Assembly (NCBI GenBank): GCA_005223375.1
Contig: RXOD01003955.1
Coordinates: forward strand, 1-34,817
Reading direction: 5' to 3'
Length of the DNA stretch: 34,817 bases
Source of the DNA: Amoebophrya sp. AT5.2
Lineage: Eukaryota; Sar; Dinophyceae; Syndiniales; Amoebophryaceae
In this document: positions 21,277-31,266 of the stretch, piece by piece
Position numbering within the stretch: position 1 is the first letter of the stretch
How the letters are laid out: every line of letters starts with the position of its first letter
Translations under genes and position numbers: made by a program
Notes under the pieces: generated by a model
Seen by the model: the letters and a program-made list of their open reading frames with translations, nothing else
Told to the model about the DNA's origin: nothing
Databases searched by the model: none

Positions 21277-24200
21277 ATGGCGGCGTCTTCCGTCGAGCAG
21301 CGTCGGCAGGCTGCGATTGTGAAGCAGCTGAACCGGCTGGTGGTTTACAGTCTTCGCCACGGGCCTTCTTCCGTCGCGCTCGATACCGACAGCAACGTCA
21401 CTGAGGCGGTCTCGTGGGCCCGAAACTATCTCGACGAGGCGTCCTCCGAGTCGCTCGACGACTCTAAGGCGGTGGCGACGCGCAACCGGGAGGACTTCGT
21501 GCGCAAGCTCCGGCTGCACGCGCAGGACGCGAAGGCCGCGATATTCAACGCTTCCTGGCGCGACTACACGCGGTTTCTCGCGGAGGAGGACGAAGCGGCG
21601 TGGCGTGCTGCGAACGCCATGATCAACGCGCAGCAGCACACAACGAAGACCTCCGACCACGGGAACAACAAGCGGCTGGGAGTCGGTGCGGCGGAGGAGG
21701 GGGAGCGCTACGGAATACTGGAACTGCTGTTCGCGCTGGCGCACGAGCCGCTGACGGTCCCCGTGGCGATGGTGGGCGCGCTGCGGAAGCTGCGGGAAAA
21801 GAAGGCGCAGCAGAGAGCACGGGATCTGCAGGATCTGAACCCGTTCGCCTCTGCAGCGGCGCATCAACATCAAGTAGAATTGGACGAGGCGTACGGCGAG
21901 TGGCGGGAAGACGTGTCCACGGCATCGACGGAGGTGGAAGACGCCTGCAGTGGGTCGTGGGGCAGGCACCGAAGGCGCAGTGTTGAGCTGCTCTCACCAG
22001 CAACGAGCAGCAGCAGCAGCAGCAGCCAGAGATCCTCACCGCCCCTTGGATTCCGGGGGGCAAAGAAGATACCTCCGCCATCGGACGGTGAGAACACGCA
22101 GGAGGTGGAACCAATTAGGAATTATGCTGCTGCCGGGCGCGAGATTCTGTCCGAGACGTTTTTTCCCTGTAAGACGGACCGCGAAAAATGGACACTTGCG
22201 GCCTCAAATGTGGACCCGAGTAGAAGTGCTAGTGCAGCACCAAGAACTGAGCGAAAGCGAACGGAGGCACGGACACGGCAACGCAATAGGCCTCGTAGTT
22301 CAGAGTGCGACCTGGTGGAGATGTTGAAACACCCACTGTCGACGCCTGAAGGTCTGCGCCAGTCTTACGATGGGCAACTCGAGAGGCCTTCCACCGACTC
22401 CGAGCCCGATCGACCGCGCTACAGGCCGACTGCCGATAATGTCGGCACACCAGCGCGCAATTTCGTCGACACCGTGAGGAATTGGGCTTTGTGCATTCAC
22501 GAGGTCCGCGAGTTCGCAAATTGTTTACTAAGCGGCGACCGACATATGGAGACCCTGTGGGACAGCGAACAGCTTTCGCTTGCGAACATTGCATTTTTGA
22601 TGTCAAACGAGGGGGTTAGTAATCCTCGCGTCGACCCTAGGACGAGCGCTGATAGGCTAGGCGGAGCTGATGAAGCGTCTGTTACCGCCGCTCCCGCTGC
22701 ATGGACCGGCGACGCCGATTCGTTTAGTGCAGCCCGTTATTTTGTACTGCGCCGCGGAGAGCCATCTCCCTCGTCCTCCTCTCCGTCCAGCCGAGCGACC
22801 CCGCCTCGTCGCGGCAGTTGGCGCACCTTGGGCCAGGTGTTGCTAGCGCTTCTGCGCGACTACGTCGACGACTTTCTGGATGCAGTACCGGCTCCCCCCC
22901 GCCGGAGGAGCCCGAGGGCGATCCGCTTCGTGGCGGCGCTACGGAGGAGAATACGTCCTTTTCTGCAGTACCACGCAGTCCTCGACCGCATTCTGTTCGA
23001 CGTGACGCACAGCTGTGGCTGTGTGTACGGAGAACAGTCCGAGCTCCTGCTGCTGCAGCAGCTGGAGGCCCTGGCGAGCGTGGACGAAATCTTCCTCCCG
23101 CTGTGGCGTGGTCTGGTCGGACACGCCGAGAGCGACTTGGCAAAGTGGAACAAGTATGGCGCGGCAGACGCTTGCATGAAAGCACCCTCCGTCGGAACGA
23201 ATTGCAGCGATCGTCGTGGGTGGAAGGCAGGTAAAGTGTGCGTGTTGCCGGCACAGATTTTCGGCCGCGACGCGCAGACGGCGGGAGACATCGTGAAGCT
23301 GCGGCTGCAGCTCGATCCTGCGTGCGAAAAGACACCCTTCGCGGTCTTGATGGATCCGTCTGATCATGCTGCGAATCCTGATCCTGTCCTTGCTCCGCAC
23401 GAGAAAGTAGAAACTGATTCGGCACGAGTAGAACCTCCACAAATAAACGAACACTCCCCGCTGCAAATGCCACTCCTGCGTATCCAGGCAGAGCGGCACC
23501 GAGTTCTTAGCGCCGCCCGTTACTTGGCGTTGCAGCAGAGCCGGCGCCTTCTGGGCGCGCTCATGCACGAAACGCGGGGTCCGCTACGGATTGTGTTGCG
23601 GGCACTGCAGTTAGTCGCCCTGCACCAAAGTGTAGAGGTCTCAGATCGATTGATGTTTCAGGAGCATCACTTGTCGGCATCCTCGACGCCGGCGGAAGAG
23701 GCAGCGGAACTCTCGACGTACCAGTTGCAGAAGGCGCTCCGGTCCCTACTTCTGGAGAAACCGGACATAGGTACAGCTTTTGAAAGCAGAAATTCGGAAG
23801 GGGGCGGAGTGAGCGCAGTAGAAGCCGCTGTCGAACTCGACCGTCACGCTCTTGAGGAGTGCGTCGACAGCTTGCTGGTGGTCGACCGTCGCCGCTCGAG
23901 CTCCTCGTCACCGTCAGGAGCGCGGACGAACCACGAGCCGACCCCCGAGTTGGCGGAGCTGCCCGTCTTCCGCTGGCGACACCAGCACCATAGTCAAACC
24001 GCGATACCCGGTTTCTTCGCGCCGATCCAAATGCTTACATACTCGCGGTGCTTCCACTTTCTGCGGGAGGTGAAATCCGCGCGGAGAAATTTACTGCGGA
24101 TGAGCACGACCTTCTTTTCGCACGTTCGCGCGACCGTTATGGACGAGCAGCTGCTGCTGCACGACGCCCAACTCCTGCGCGGGGAGATGCTGCACTTCGT

Positions 24201-25053
24201 AGACGGGCTGGAAGCCTCGCTGTGCATGCGGGTCGCGGAAAGCATTGCGGACTTTGAGGAAGCGGTTGCCGCGGAGGTCGGGGGCGGGCTCGCGCGCTGC
24301 GGCGAAGGACTTGGAGAAGAACAGCACGGTGCTCAGCTGCTGAACGGTTCCGTCCGCCGCCGCAGCAGCAGGCGCCGAAGCGAGTCGCGTGGCAGACGCG
24401 AGAAAATCAAAGAAGCCGGGGGACGAAGAAGATCCCGTAGCGACCGCTATGCCGGCAGAAGTCCAAGTCCAAGAACAGCCGTCGCGAGAAGCGCACAGAG
24501 CAACCGATATGAGCGAAGATACGGCCTCGTCGTTCCAAGAACCGCCGACAACGATACCTCTCGCGCTGCGTCAGCGATATCCGCTCGTCCGGCGGGCCAA
24601 GTGCTACACCCGTCAACACGAAAGAGTCGTCAGCAAAAAACGTTCGCTCCCCACCGCGAAAGCACAAGGTTATCTTCCACGAAAACGTCCGTGCCAACAG
24701 CGGCACCCACGACCCATCTCCACGGCCTGCGCGCCCTGCAGCAGCTACATTCCGACTTTCTCGAGAACCTCGCCAACAAGATGTTGCTGAAAGACGGCAG
24801 TCTACTCACGGATCTCCGCAGTCTCCTGCGCCTCGCGACCGCCTTCACGAAGTCGTTCGCGAATTGTTGCCCCGACGAGCACCCCGCTTGGTGGGTGGGA
24901 CAACAGATTAAGCTCAGCGAGTACCGGAAGGACTTCCGGGCGACCCTTTTGTTCGTCCTGAAGCTGCTCAAATTCAGTGTGTCGCGAATGTCGAGAGACA
25001 CGGAGATCATCCACTTGTTCCACCGCCTCAACGGCAACGGATTCTACGTCTGA
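21277..25053 (+). CDS. Gamma-tubulin complex component (GCP/Spc97-Spc98 family)
   Basis: One exon, 1258 residues, TGA stop. GCP proteins form the gamma-tubulin ring complex that nucleates microtubules at centrosomes or basal bodies. The N-terminal helical part includes YGILELLFAL (about 145-154) and WALCIHEVREF with a following LLALLRDYVDDFLD. The most family-like part is C-terminal: IQMLTYSRCFHFLREVK (about 917-935), then VKSARRNLLRM, then RGEMLHFVDGLEASL (about 970-985), then LRALQQLHSDFLENL (about 1150-1165) with LLTDLRSLLRLATAF. This matches the GCP C-terminal order of helices that contact gamma-tubulin. Length and poor match to GCP2/3/4 hallmarks suggest a GCP5/6-like member. Two Ser/Arg-rich insertions interrupt it, one with a polySer run coded by AGC repeats near 22007-22024 and one at about 1015-1140. 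No introns are needed, unlike several neighbours. Confidence 0.8.
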   Translation: MAASSVEQRRQAAIVKQLNRLVVYSLRHGPSSVALDTDSNVTEAVSWARNYLDEASSESLDDSKAVATRNREDFVRKLRLHAQDAKAAIFNASWRDYTRFLAEEDEAAWRAANAMINAQQHTTKTSDHGNNKRLGVGAAEEGERYGILELLFALAHEPLTVPVAMVGALRKLREKKAQQRARDLQDLNPFASAAAHQHQVELDEAYGEWREDVSTASTEVEDACSGSWGRHRRRSVELLSPATSSSSSSSQRSSPPLGFRGAKKIPPPSDGENTQEVEPIRNYAAAGREILSETFFPCKTDREKWTLAASNVDPSRSASAAPRTERKRTEARTRQRNRPRSSECDLVEMLKHPLSTPEGLRQSYDGQLERPSTDSEPDRPRYRPTADNVGTPARNFVDTVRNWALCIHEVREFANCLLSGDRHMETLWDSEQLSLANIAFLMSNEGVSNPRVDPRTSADRLGGADEASVTAAPAAWTGDADSFSAARYFVLRRGEPSPSSSSPSSRATPPRRGSWRTLGQVLLALLRDYVDDFLDAVPAPPRRRSPRAIRFVAALRRRIRPFLQYHAVLDRILFDVTHSCGCVYGEQSELLLLQQLEALASVDEIFLPLWRGLVGHAESDLAKWNKYGAADACMKAPSVGTNCSDRRGWKAGKVCVLPAQIFGRDAQTAGDIVKLRLQLDPACEKTPFAVLMDPSDHAANPDPVLAPHEKVETDSARVEPPQINEHSPLQMPLLRIQAERHRVLSAARYLALQQSRRLLGALMHETRGPLRIVLRALQLVALHQSVEVSDRLMFQEHHLSASSTPAEEAAELSTYQLQKALRSLLLEKPDIGTAFESRNSEGGGVSAVEAAVELDRHALEECVDSLLVVDRRRSSSSSPSGARTNHEPTPELAELPVFRWRHQHHSQTAIPGFFAPIQMLTYSRCFHFLREVKSARRNLLRMSTTFFSHVRATVMDEQLLLHDAQLLRGEMLHFVDGLEASLCMRVAESIADFEEAVAAEVGGGLARCGEGLGEEQHGAQLLNGSVRRRSSRRRSESRGRREKIKEAGGRRRSRSDRYAGRSPSPRTAVARSAQSNRYERRYGLVVPRTADNDTSRAASAISARPAGQVLHPSTRKSRQQKTFAPHRESTRLSSTKTSVPTAAPTTHLHGLRALQQLHSDFLENLANKMLLKDGSLLTDLRSLLRLATAFTKSFANCCPDEHPAWWVGQQIKLSEYRKDFRATLLFVLKLLKFSVSRMSRDTEIIHLFHRLNGNGFYV

Positions 25054-25532
25054 ATCGAATATAATATATGGTGTATGCGACACGAAAGATACTGCGCGCA
25101 GGAGAGCAAGCGTCAAAAGCGAAGTTGTTGTTCCATCTATCTTCGGAGTTGGTTCCGTTGGTTCTGCGGCTTCTGTAAGGGCATGAGGGTTCAGAAAGCC
25201 CCAGGAGGCCGGTATGAATTTAATGTCTAGCCGCACCAAGAATGAAGAGAATGAGCGAGATGCGAACTAAAACGCTGAGTATCACGCAGCTGCATTCGTC
25301 CTTCCTGGTTTGAGAAGATTATTCAGATTTTCTTCACGTCTGCTGCTCGTTCTCTGCTGTGCCGCACTGGATGAACTAGAACTTCGTTCCATTAGTTACT
25401 AGTAAATGCCAAAAATCATGAACCGTACCAACTACCTGTTGGTGTGCAAGAAGAGGCTGCAGGCTGCTTTTTCAATAAAGACATCATTGCTTGATTGGAG
25501 CCAAAGCAAAGGTAGACAGTGGGTCGACAAAG
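25054..25532. other. Intergenic region, 479 bp
   Basis: No supported gene or recognised signal. The next gene's frame is open upstream to about 25491 but has no ATG before 25533. Confidence 0.45.
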
Positions 25533-26119
25533 ATGATTCGGCAGATTTCCATTCGCACCCGCAACCACCTTCAGCAGTACCGCAGCCTCGACCGACCCAG
25601 CACCGCCAAGACAAGCCTGCCAACGGCGACCGCGACGGCCACTTCCAGCCTCCAAAAGGGCATGCAAGAGTTCGTCGCGCCTGTGGCCAGCGAGTGCCTC
25701 GCCAAGACAGCCGTAGTTGGGAACGTGGTCGGGCGCGGCGTTCTGCACACCACGCTGGCCGCAACGAGCGTGTGCGTCATGCTGCTCGGATTCGCCTACG
25801 TTCGCGACGTACACGAGGACGAGTCCGGGGGCGGGGGTGCGACGGTAGAGGTAGGAAGAGAGACTCTTGCTTTTGGCACTCGACCTCCGTCGTTCTTGAA
25901 CAGAATCAGCAGAATAAATGATAGTAAGTGGCCCCAAACGACAGTTCCGGCGAGCACATCTAACGAACAAGAGCAAGACCCATTTGTACCAACAAACTGG
26001 AGTGCGCACAAGAATTCGCTGGACTTTAGGTAGCGGCGGCTCCCGGGACGCTGGCTTCTACCACGACTCTTGCGCTGCATAAACAAAAGTTCTTTAAAAA
26101 AGATGAACTAGTACACTAA
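25533..26119 (+). CDS. Small membrane protein, probably mitochondrial (two exons)
   Basis: Exons are 25533-25850 and 26030-26119 (135 residues). The N-terminus MIRQISIRTRNHLQQYRSLD is basic, lacks acidic residues until position 20 and could form an amphipathic helix, as in mitochondrial presequences. A hydrophobic segment follows at about residues 76-97 (HTTLAATSVCVMLLGFAYV). The spliced C-terminus is VAAAPGTLASTT, then a basic FFKKDELVH. If the intron is retained, translation instead continues to a stop at 26033 with a Ser/Pro/Asn-rich tail, so the C-terminus is not certain. The family is not recognised; small single-pass subunits of respiratory complexes or import machinery are possible. 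Confidence 0.6.
25851..26029 (+). other. Intron with AGGTAG duplicated across its splice sites
   Basis: The donor is GTAGAG|GTAGGAAG and the acceptor GACTTTAG|GTAGCGG. AGGTAG is exact at 25849-25854 and 26028-26033. The 179-bp interval is open in the upstream frame, so splicing is inferred from signals and composition rather than forced by a stop. Confidence 0.6.
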
Positions 26120-26705
26120 ATGCGCAGGCGATGCTCGCAACAATCGGCATCCGTCTCGAATCAATTGATATCAGGCCACAGAAACTTATTCACACAAACC
26201 AACGTTCGTGGAAGTAACTCTTCAGCTGTTCTTGGAAGTCGTTCTTCACTGTCTGCCTCGCTTTGCAACATTGAGTCGTCGTGAAAGGGATCATTCTAGC
26301 TTGATACTTTAGGTTCGCCAAACCGATCCATCTCACTTATACCTTGTTCGAATCTATCACGCGCTCGGCCAGCGCAAGATGTGACTGCCTTTTCTGAGTA
26401 TTGGGCCTTTCACAAGGATCCTCATCCGTGCCTGTGTGCTGGTTCTCAAGAGGACAAGAGGAACACTAAATTCAGGAGAACAAGAACAAGTCTCGTTCGC
26501 TATACGAAGTTTGTTTTTATTCCGTCCAGCAGGCAGCTGACTTTCAATGTATGGTTGCGTGCAGGCCCTGACCATAACGTAGCGTGGCCGTGGTCCGTTT
26601 TCGCTGCTTCGCTCCCAAAAAGGCTCCTGCCTTTTATTTTTCATCCGATCAGCGTAGCGCACATATCCGTAGGGTACTAGGTGGTTGTCATTCATAAACA
26701 TCACC
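26120..26705. other. Intergenic region, 586 bp
   Basis: AT-rich, with no supported gene or recognised signal. Confidence 0.45.
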
Positions 26706-29241
26706 ATGCCGGCATTTGTCGGAAAGGTTCTCGCTTTCTCGTTGCCTCTGGCGCGTCTTGGTGCGCAAGCAACGCTGTGCTACCATGGTGGACAGGTCGT
26801 GCCGCCGCCTTTCGTGCCGGCAGCAACAAGCATGTACAGCCCGCCTGCACTCGTCGTGAAGCCACCAGCACCGACGCACTACCTCCGAGGAAGACCGCAC
26901 GCGGTCGGCGCAGGAACATTAACCGAAGGTCGCACGACAGCTGCAGCATGCCAGAAAGATTATGGAGCCTCCCAGCAAGAGTCCGAAGCAGCCCCGGGCT
27001 GCGCGGCCACGGTGCTTTCCAGCACCACCTCTGGCTTCCGCAGCTCGCGGCCATCGCAATCCCTTTTGGCCGGTCTCACCTCGGCAGGCGCGGCGGCGGC
27101 AATGCTCGGCTCCACGAAACGAAGACTCAACAGAACGCGAACACACCAGAGAGGTCGTACAAGAAGAACTGCCTCCTGTTTTCTTTAATTCTGTTTGATG
27201 TACTGTTTCCAAATAGTTGTCGGACACCGACATCTCTCTACTCAGTCATCTACTTCCCCAGGTCCAGCCTCCGCCACCCTCCATCCTACCAGCGACGGGG
27301 CGCGGATGCCACTCCTCACCACTTTTGCGGCCCAAAGTACTCCGTCGAGCACATCGCTTAAAAATACGGATCCGCCGCGCGTCCTGAACGATCGCGTGCC
27401 GAAATTCGTCATCGCCATCGACGTGGGGTCCATGATGCACAAGCTCGCAGTAGTCGAGTATTACCCCCGCGTGTACACCTACGCGCGGTCGAACGACTCG
27501 GATGACGAAACTACTTCTGCGTCCTCGAAAGACGAGGCCGGGGAAAACAGGGAGTTGTCGAGAAGCTCTACTTCCAAATCAAAAAAAGGGGAGTTGCAAC
27601 TGGCGGGGCTGCCCGAGGTGATCTATCAGCGAGAAGAACTTTTGTGCTGGGACAGCGGGATGGTACACCCCTTATTTCATCTGGGACAGCCGACGCTGTC
27701 GAAGGAGATCATGCACCAGAGCGCGTCCCTGATCCACTCCTTGGCGACAAAGGCGCTGGAGCATCTGCAGAAGCACATGGAAACGAAAACGATAATGGGG
27801 AAAATAAAAGGGCAAAACGGAGACGCACACGCACCTCCCGAACACTATGACGTACTACTTGTTTCCGTAAAGTGTAAGTGTTTATAACAGTAGAGCGGGT
27901 TGTTTTATGATTTTGCTCGCCCCTCCTGATCGCCAGCACAGATCGACATCGATGGCGTCTACTTTCAACACAGGTGCACATCATGGCTCGCGGCACGTCG
28001 ATTTTCCGCAAGGTGGGTGGTGGTTCGGTCGACGCGTACGCGCGCGTGCTGCGGGAGGTGGCGGGCGTGTCCGACTTCGCGGTGCTGTCCCAGCAGGAGG
28101 AGGCCGTAGTGGGGCAGCGCGGCCTGTTTCTCCAGCACGTGCACTACCGCGACCCGCTCCCGCCCGCCGTACTCGACGTCGGCGGGCACAGCGTCCAGTA
28201 CACCGACCGCTACTCCAACACGCACCTGTACGAGGGCGGCAGCTGGGAGGCGTTCGGGACGCTGATGAAGACCGTGGCACGGGAAACGCTGGACCCGACA
28301 CGCATGCTGAAACTGGACCCCAACCCCGTGACCAAAAGGGGATTCGACAACTTCCTCGCGACCATGGAGGCGAAACTGAACCGACACAAACCAAACTTCC
28401 CGCCGCCAGCAGGCGGGCAAGAAGACAGACACGTACTACCTGTGGTCTCCTGCTAAAAGTAAAAGCAAATCTAGAAGTAACGCTTCACGATTTTTAAAAG
28501 CTCCTAGCAATCATGAAACCATCTCTGATGTTGTCGTGAGACTAAATGGTAAAGTGCTTAGAAACCGCATTTATTTTCATTTTGATTTCCTCGTGATACA
28601 TAGAGTTAGTGCGGTGTCGCACATGAAGTAGTAAAACTAAAATCTTCATCGTGCTGGACCTTTGTAGGAAGACCGTGCGGGAATTGTGGTGGGCATCACG
28701 CCCAAGAACTCGGTGTTCCATTTCGCCGCGCTGCTATTGGGGCGCAACGACGGGATTACGGCGGACGACCTGTACGCAGCCACCGTGCAAAAAGTCATCG
28801 GAAACGACAGCAAGTACAAGAACTCTCCTCTTAGTTATTCTTTCCCTTTACCACTACGTGCACGTCTACTAGGCCTATTTCTCTCGGTCCGTCGAGACTG
28901 ATGAATTCTGAGTCAACGAATTTCTCTGTTTTGATGTAGTTCGGAATGAATGAAGTTCAAACCGTTTCGTGAGGTATCTTGGCGAGCATGGGTTCAACGA
29001 GGTGGAGAAACCGACGCCGACCGTGAGCCAGCTGGGACTGCTTATCGCCCTGATGCGCTCCTGGAACATCCCGCGCGTGAAGTGGGACGTGGTCAGCGGT
29101 CTTGGGCCGGGCGTCGCCGACGTCTTTCTGCAGGGACTGGAGCTGGACAAGGCGGTGCAGAACAGGGACAGCAGGAACGCTTTCGTGAGAATACAGAGAG
29201 TAAAAAATGATCCTCTTGAAGATGCGCCGGAGGAATCATGA
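26706..29241 (+). CDS. Ppx/GppA-like phosphatase-fold protein with a signal-peptide-like N-terminus (five exons)
   Basis: Exons are 26706-27153, 27262-27866, 27974-28432, 28668-28813 and 28974-29241 (641 residues). All introns are GT-AG. Exopolyphosphatase/guanosine pentaphosphate phosphatases have an actin-like ATPase fold with two DxG phosphate motifs. Here the first is FVIAIDVGSMMHKLAVVE (D203), followed by ARGTSIFRKVGGG (about 356-368), equivalent to the family's ATSALREA segment. Next come SQQEEAVVG (about 390-398), equivalent to the GEEEA loop, and AVLDVGGHSVQYT (about 416-428), the second phosphate motif. Later NIPRVKWDVVSGLGPGVADV resembles the conserved C-terminal region. The N-terminus MPAFVGKVLAFSLPLARLGA looks like a signal peptide before a disordered linker (about 30-150), suggesting secretory or plastid-type targeting. 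The first motif lacks the usual Asn-Ser/Thr after DIGS, so activity is uncertain. AATAAA lies at 29314-29319. Confidence 0.68.
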
Positions 29242-31266
29242 ACCCTGGTCCTGAAGACCCGGAGTAAGAGGAGTGCTGGACGAGGACAACATATACATCA
29301 CGAAATCTGAAACAATAAACGATTCCGCACGAGGATAAATGAGCAACAGATATTTAGTTCGCACAAAAACAAAATCGAAAGAATCTAGAAATGGCCACGA
29401 CCGCTCTCCTCCGGCGGCAATGCCAATGCTCTCTTACATTAATTAGAGCATACCCTCATCATCATGCGCGGAGCCACCTTTTTGAGCCAAAGAACTCAGG
29501 CGTGGTAATGAGAGCGCTGCGGTACAGGAGTGGCCCTAGGAAACTAAAGAATTTTTTGTTGCCTCCAAAAATTTTTGACAGCGCGAAAGACTTAGTAAAA
29601 TTGCATTCACTCAGACCATTTGTGATACTCTTGACTTCACTTGCATATGCATGAAGCACCTTTTCATTACGGGGCTTCTTGCCGTAGCTTTTTTTTGTAG
29701 CCGTTTGTACCTCAGTGTTGCTTGACGAATGCATGTTTGACCACACGCACGAACGAAGTGGTGTCCTTCAGAAGTGTACTCATAATGGGAACCGAAAGGA
29801 TGTTGTTGACTGTTGATGCTTTGAGAGCAACACGAAAGAGTGGTACTCGCCATGTGTGCCGGTGATGCACTGACTGCGCCAGACGCGAAGTAAAAGTTTC
29901 ACCGAAAAAAGTGAATGCCGTTTACTCAATGTCGATCAGATCAGACAGGCGAAGATCAATGTTGCAAATACAATCTTGCAACTTCCACCCTTGTTCATTT
30001 CATATACTTTTGCATCGACCACAAATGCGAAAAATCGTCATCCATCGGACAGACGAAAAAAAGAAGCAGATCGCGTGGATGCGAGTCGATGAAATAGAAA
30101 CACGAACGAGATCCACTGCTCGAATGTAAAACAAGATCGTACTTGCTATGCCGAAGCCGATTGGTAGGTCTGCGGTCCGATATGTGCTATTGTTGATGTT
30201 GTTGAGGTTGGCCGCGAGGTACTACAAGAAATTGGAGCAAGAACTACGGCACTCTCTAGAAGTTGTTGCATCCTCGCCGAATCTTTTTGGGGTTCCGACT
30301 GTCTTTGCAGTGTTTCGAGAGTGCTGTGTTTGTCAGAGCGAATACCCCGCACCTCATGGAAGCCGCCGCCGCTGGCGCGGCGTCGTGTTTATCTTTTTTC
30401 AGCTGGTTTCAGCGTCGATATTGACATGCGTGTTGGACGATCTTCCAAATCAGATTCAGGCCCAGGAACATCGGGAGTCGATGCGAAGTATCGCCACAGT
30501 CAAAACCTTCGCTTACGTTCACCTTCTATCACTTCTGCTAGTCGGGGGGGACGACAGGCGATCAACTTGCTTCCACAATCGCGAACTGAGGGACCGATAA
30601 GTCAATACGATTAATTTGGAAAATTGACTTTCTCGCTCGAAGCAAAAGATGAGCATCCCATAATGACCAATCACCAGGCGAATTGCAACAAGATCAAGTT
30701 CAAGTAGATCTTGATCGTACTACTAGATTCTATGCGACACGATGCAACCTCTGCCGCAGGAGAAGGTAAAACTCGAATAGAAGCCGTATAATATCGCGAT
30801 TATAGAAAAAAACTCAGAATCGAATAGGAGTAGTGCGTCACCGAAACTCCTTCTTTTTCCACAAATTGCGAATTGACCACGCGCCCACGCGTCGGGCCTC
30901 TCAATCCATTCATCGCAACGATTGTGTCGCCTTTCGGCGCCGATTGCTGAGCGTACGTTCGGGCCGCGTCCGCACGCCAGCCATTTCGTGACACCTACCA
31001 TCCACTTTGTGGACGCATCGCGCCCCTTTTTCAACGGGCTTCGTAGTTGGCAAGGCCGTTCTGCCGACACCGCACGAAAGACGACGAGGGGGTTGGCCGC
31101 CAGGAGCAGCGAGGTTGATACTTAAAGGGGCCACCTATCTCCCAGCCCAGCAAGGAAAGGTGGAGCTTGCCATTGCTCTCGAATTGAATTGGGACTCGCA
31201 GAGGAAGACGCCAGCAGCAAAAGGTGACCGGTAGCGCTGGTGGTCACGAGCTCGACCCTGCTGAGA
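29242..31266. other. Long intergenic region, 2025 bp
   Basis: The largest gap between genes here. An 87-codon frame at 29391-29654 starts with ATG in a good context (TAGAAATGGCC) and has an Arg/Leu-rich, presequence-like start, but nothing supports it further. A 150-codon frame at 30148-30600 has a hydrophobic start and no recognisable domain. The GC-rich block at about 30840-31220 is coding-like in composition and open in more than one frame, so it may be a remnant or a missed exon. No RNA gene was recognised. Confidence 0.4.

Noticed and set aside
25491..25532. Start of the small membrane protein at TTG 25491
   Set aside because: The ATG at 25533 gives a presequence-like N-terminus; the upstream codons add nothing recognisable.
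26706..29241. Pantothenate kinase
   Set aside because: First thought because of a DxG phosphate motif, but the ARGTSIF, QEEA and DVGGHS order fits Ppx/GppA better.
29470..29700. Dinoflagellate spliced-leader-like fragments (TTTGGCTCAA on the minus strand, CCGTAGC on the plus)
   Set aside because: Each matches only 7-10 bases, on different strands, with no donor site after them; chance is sufficient.
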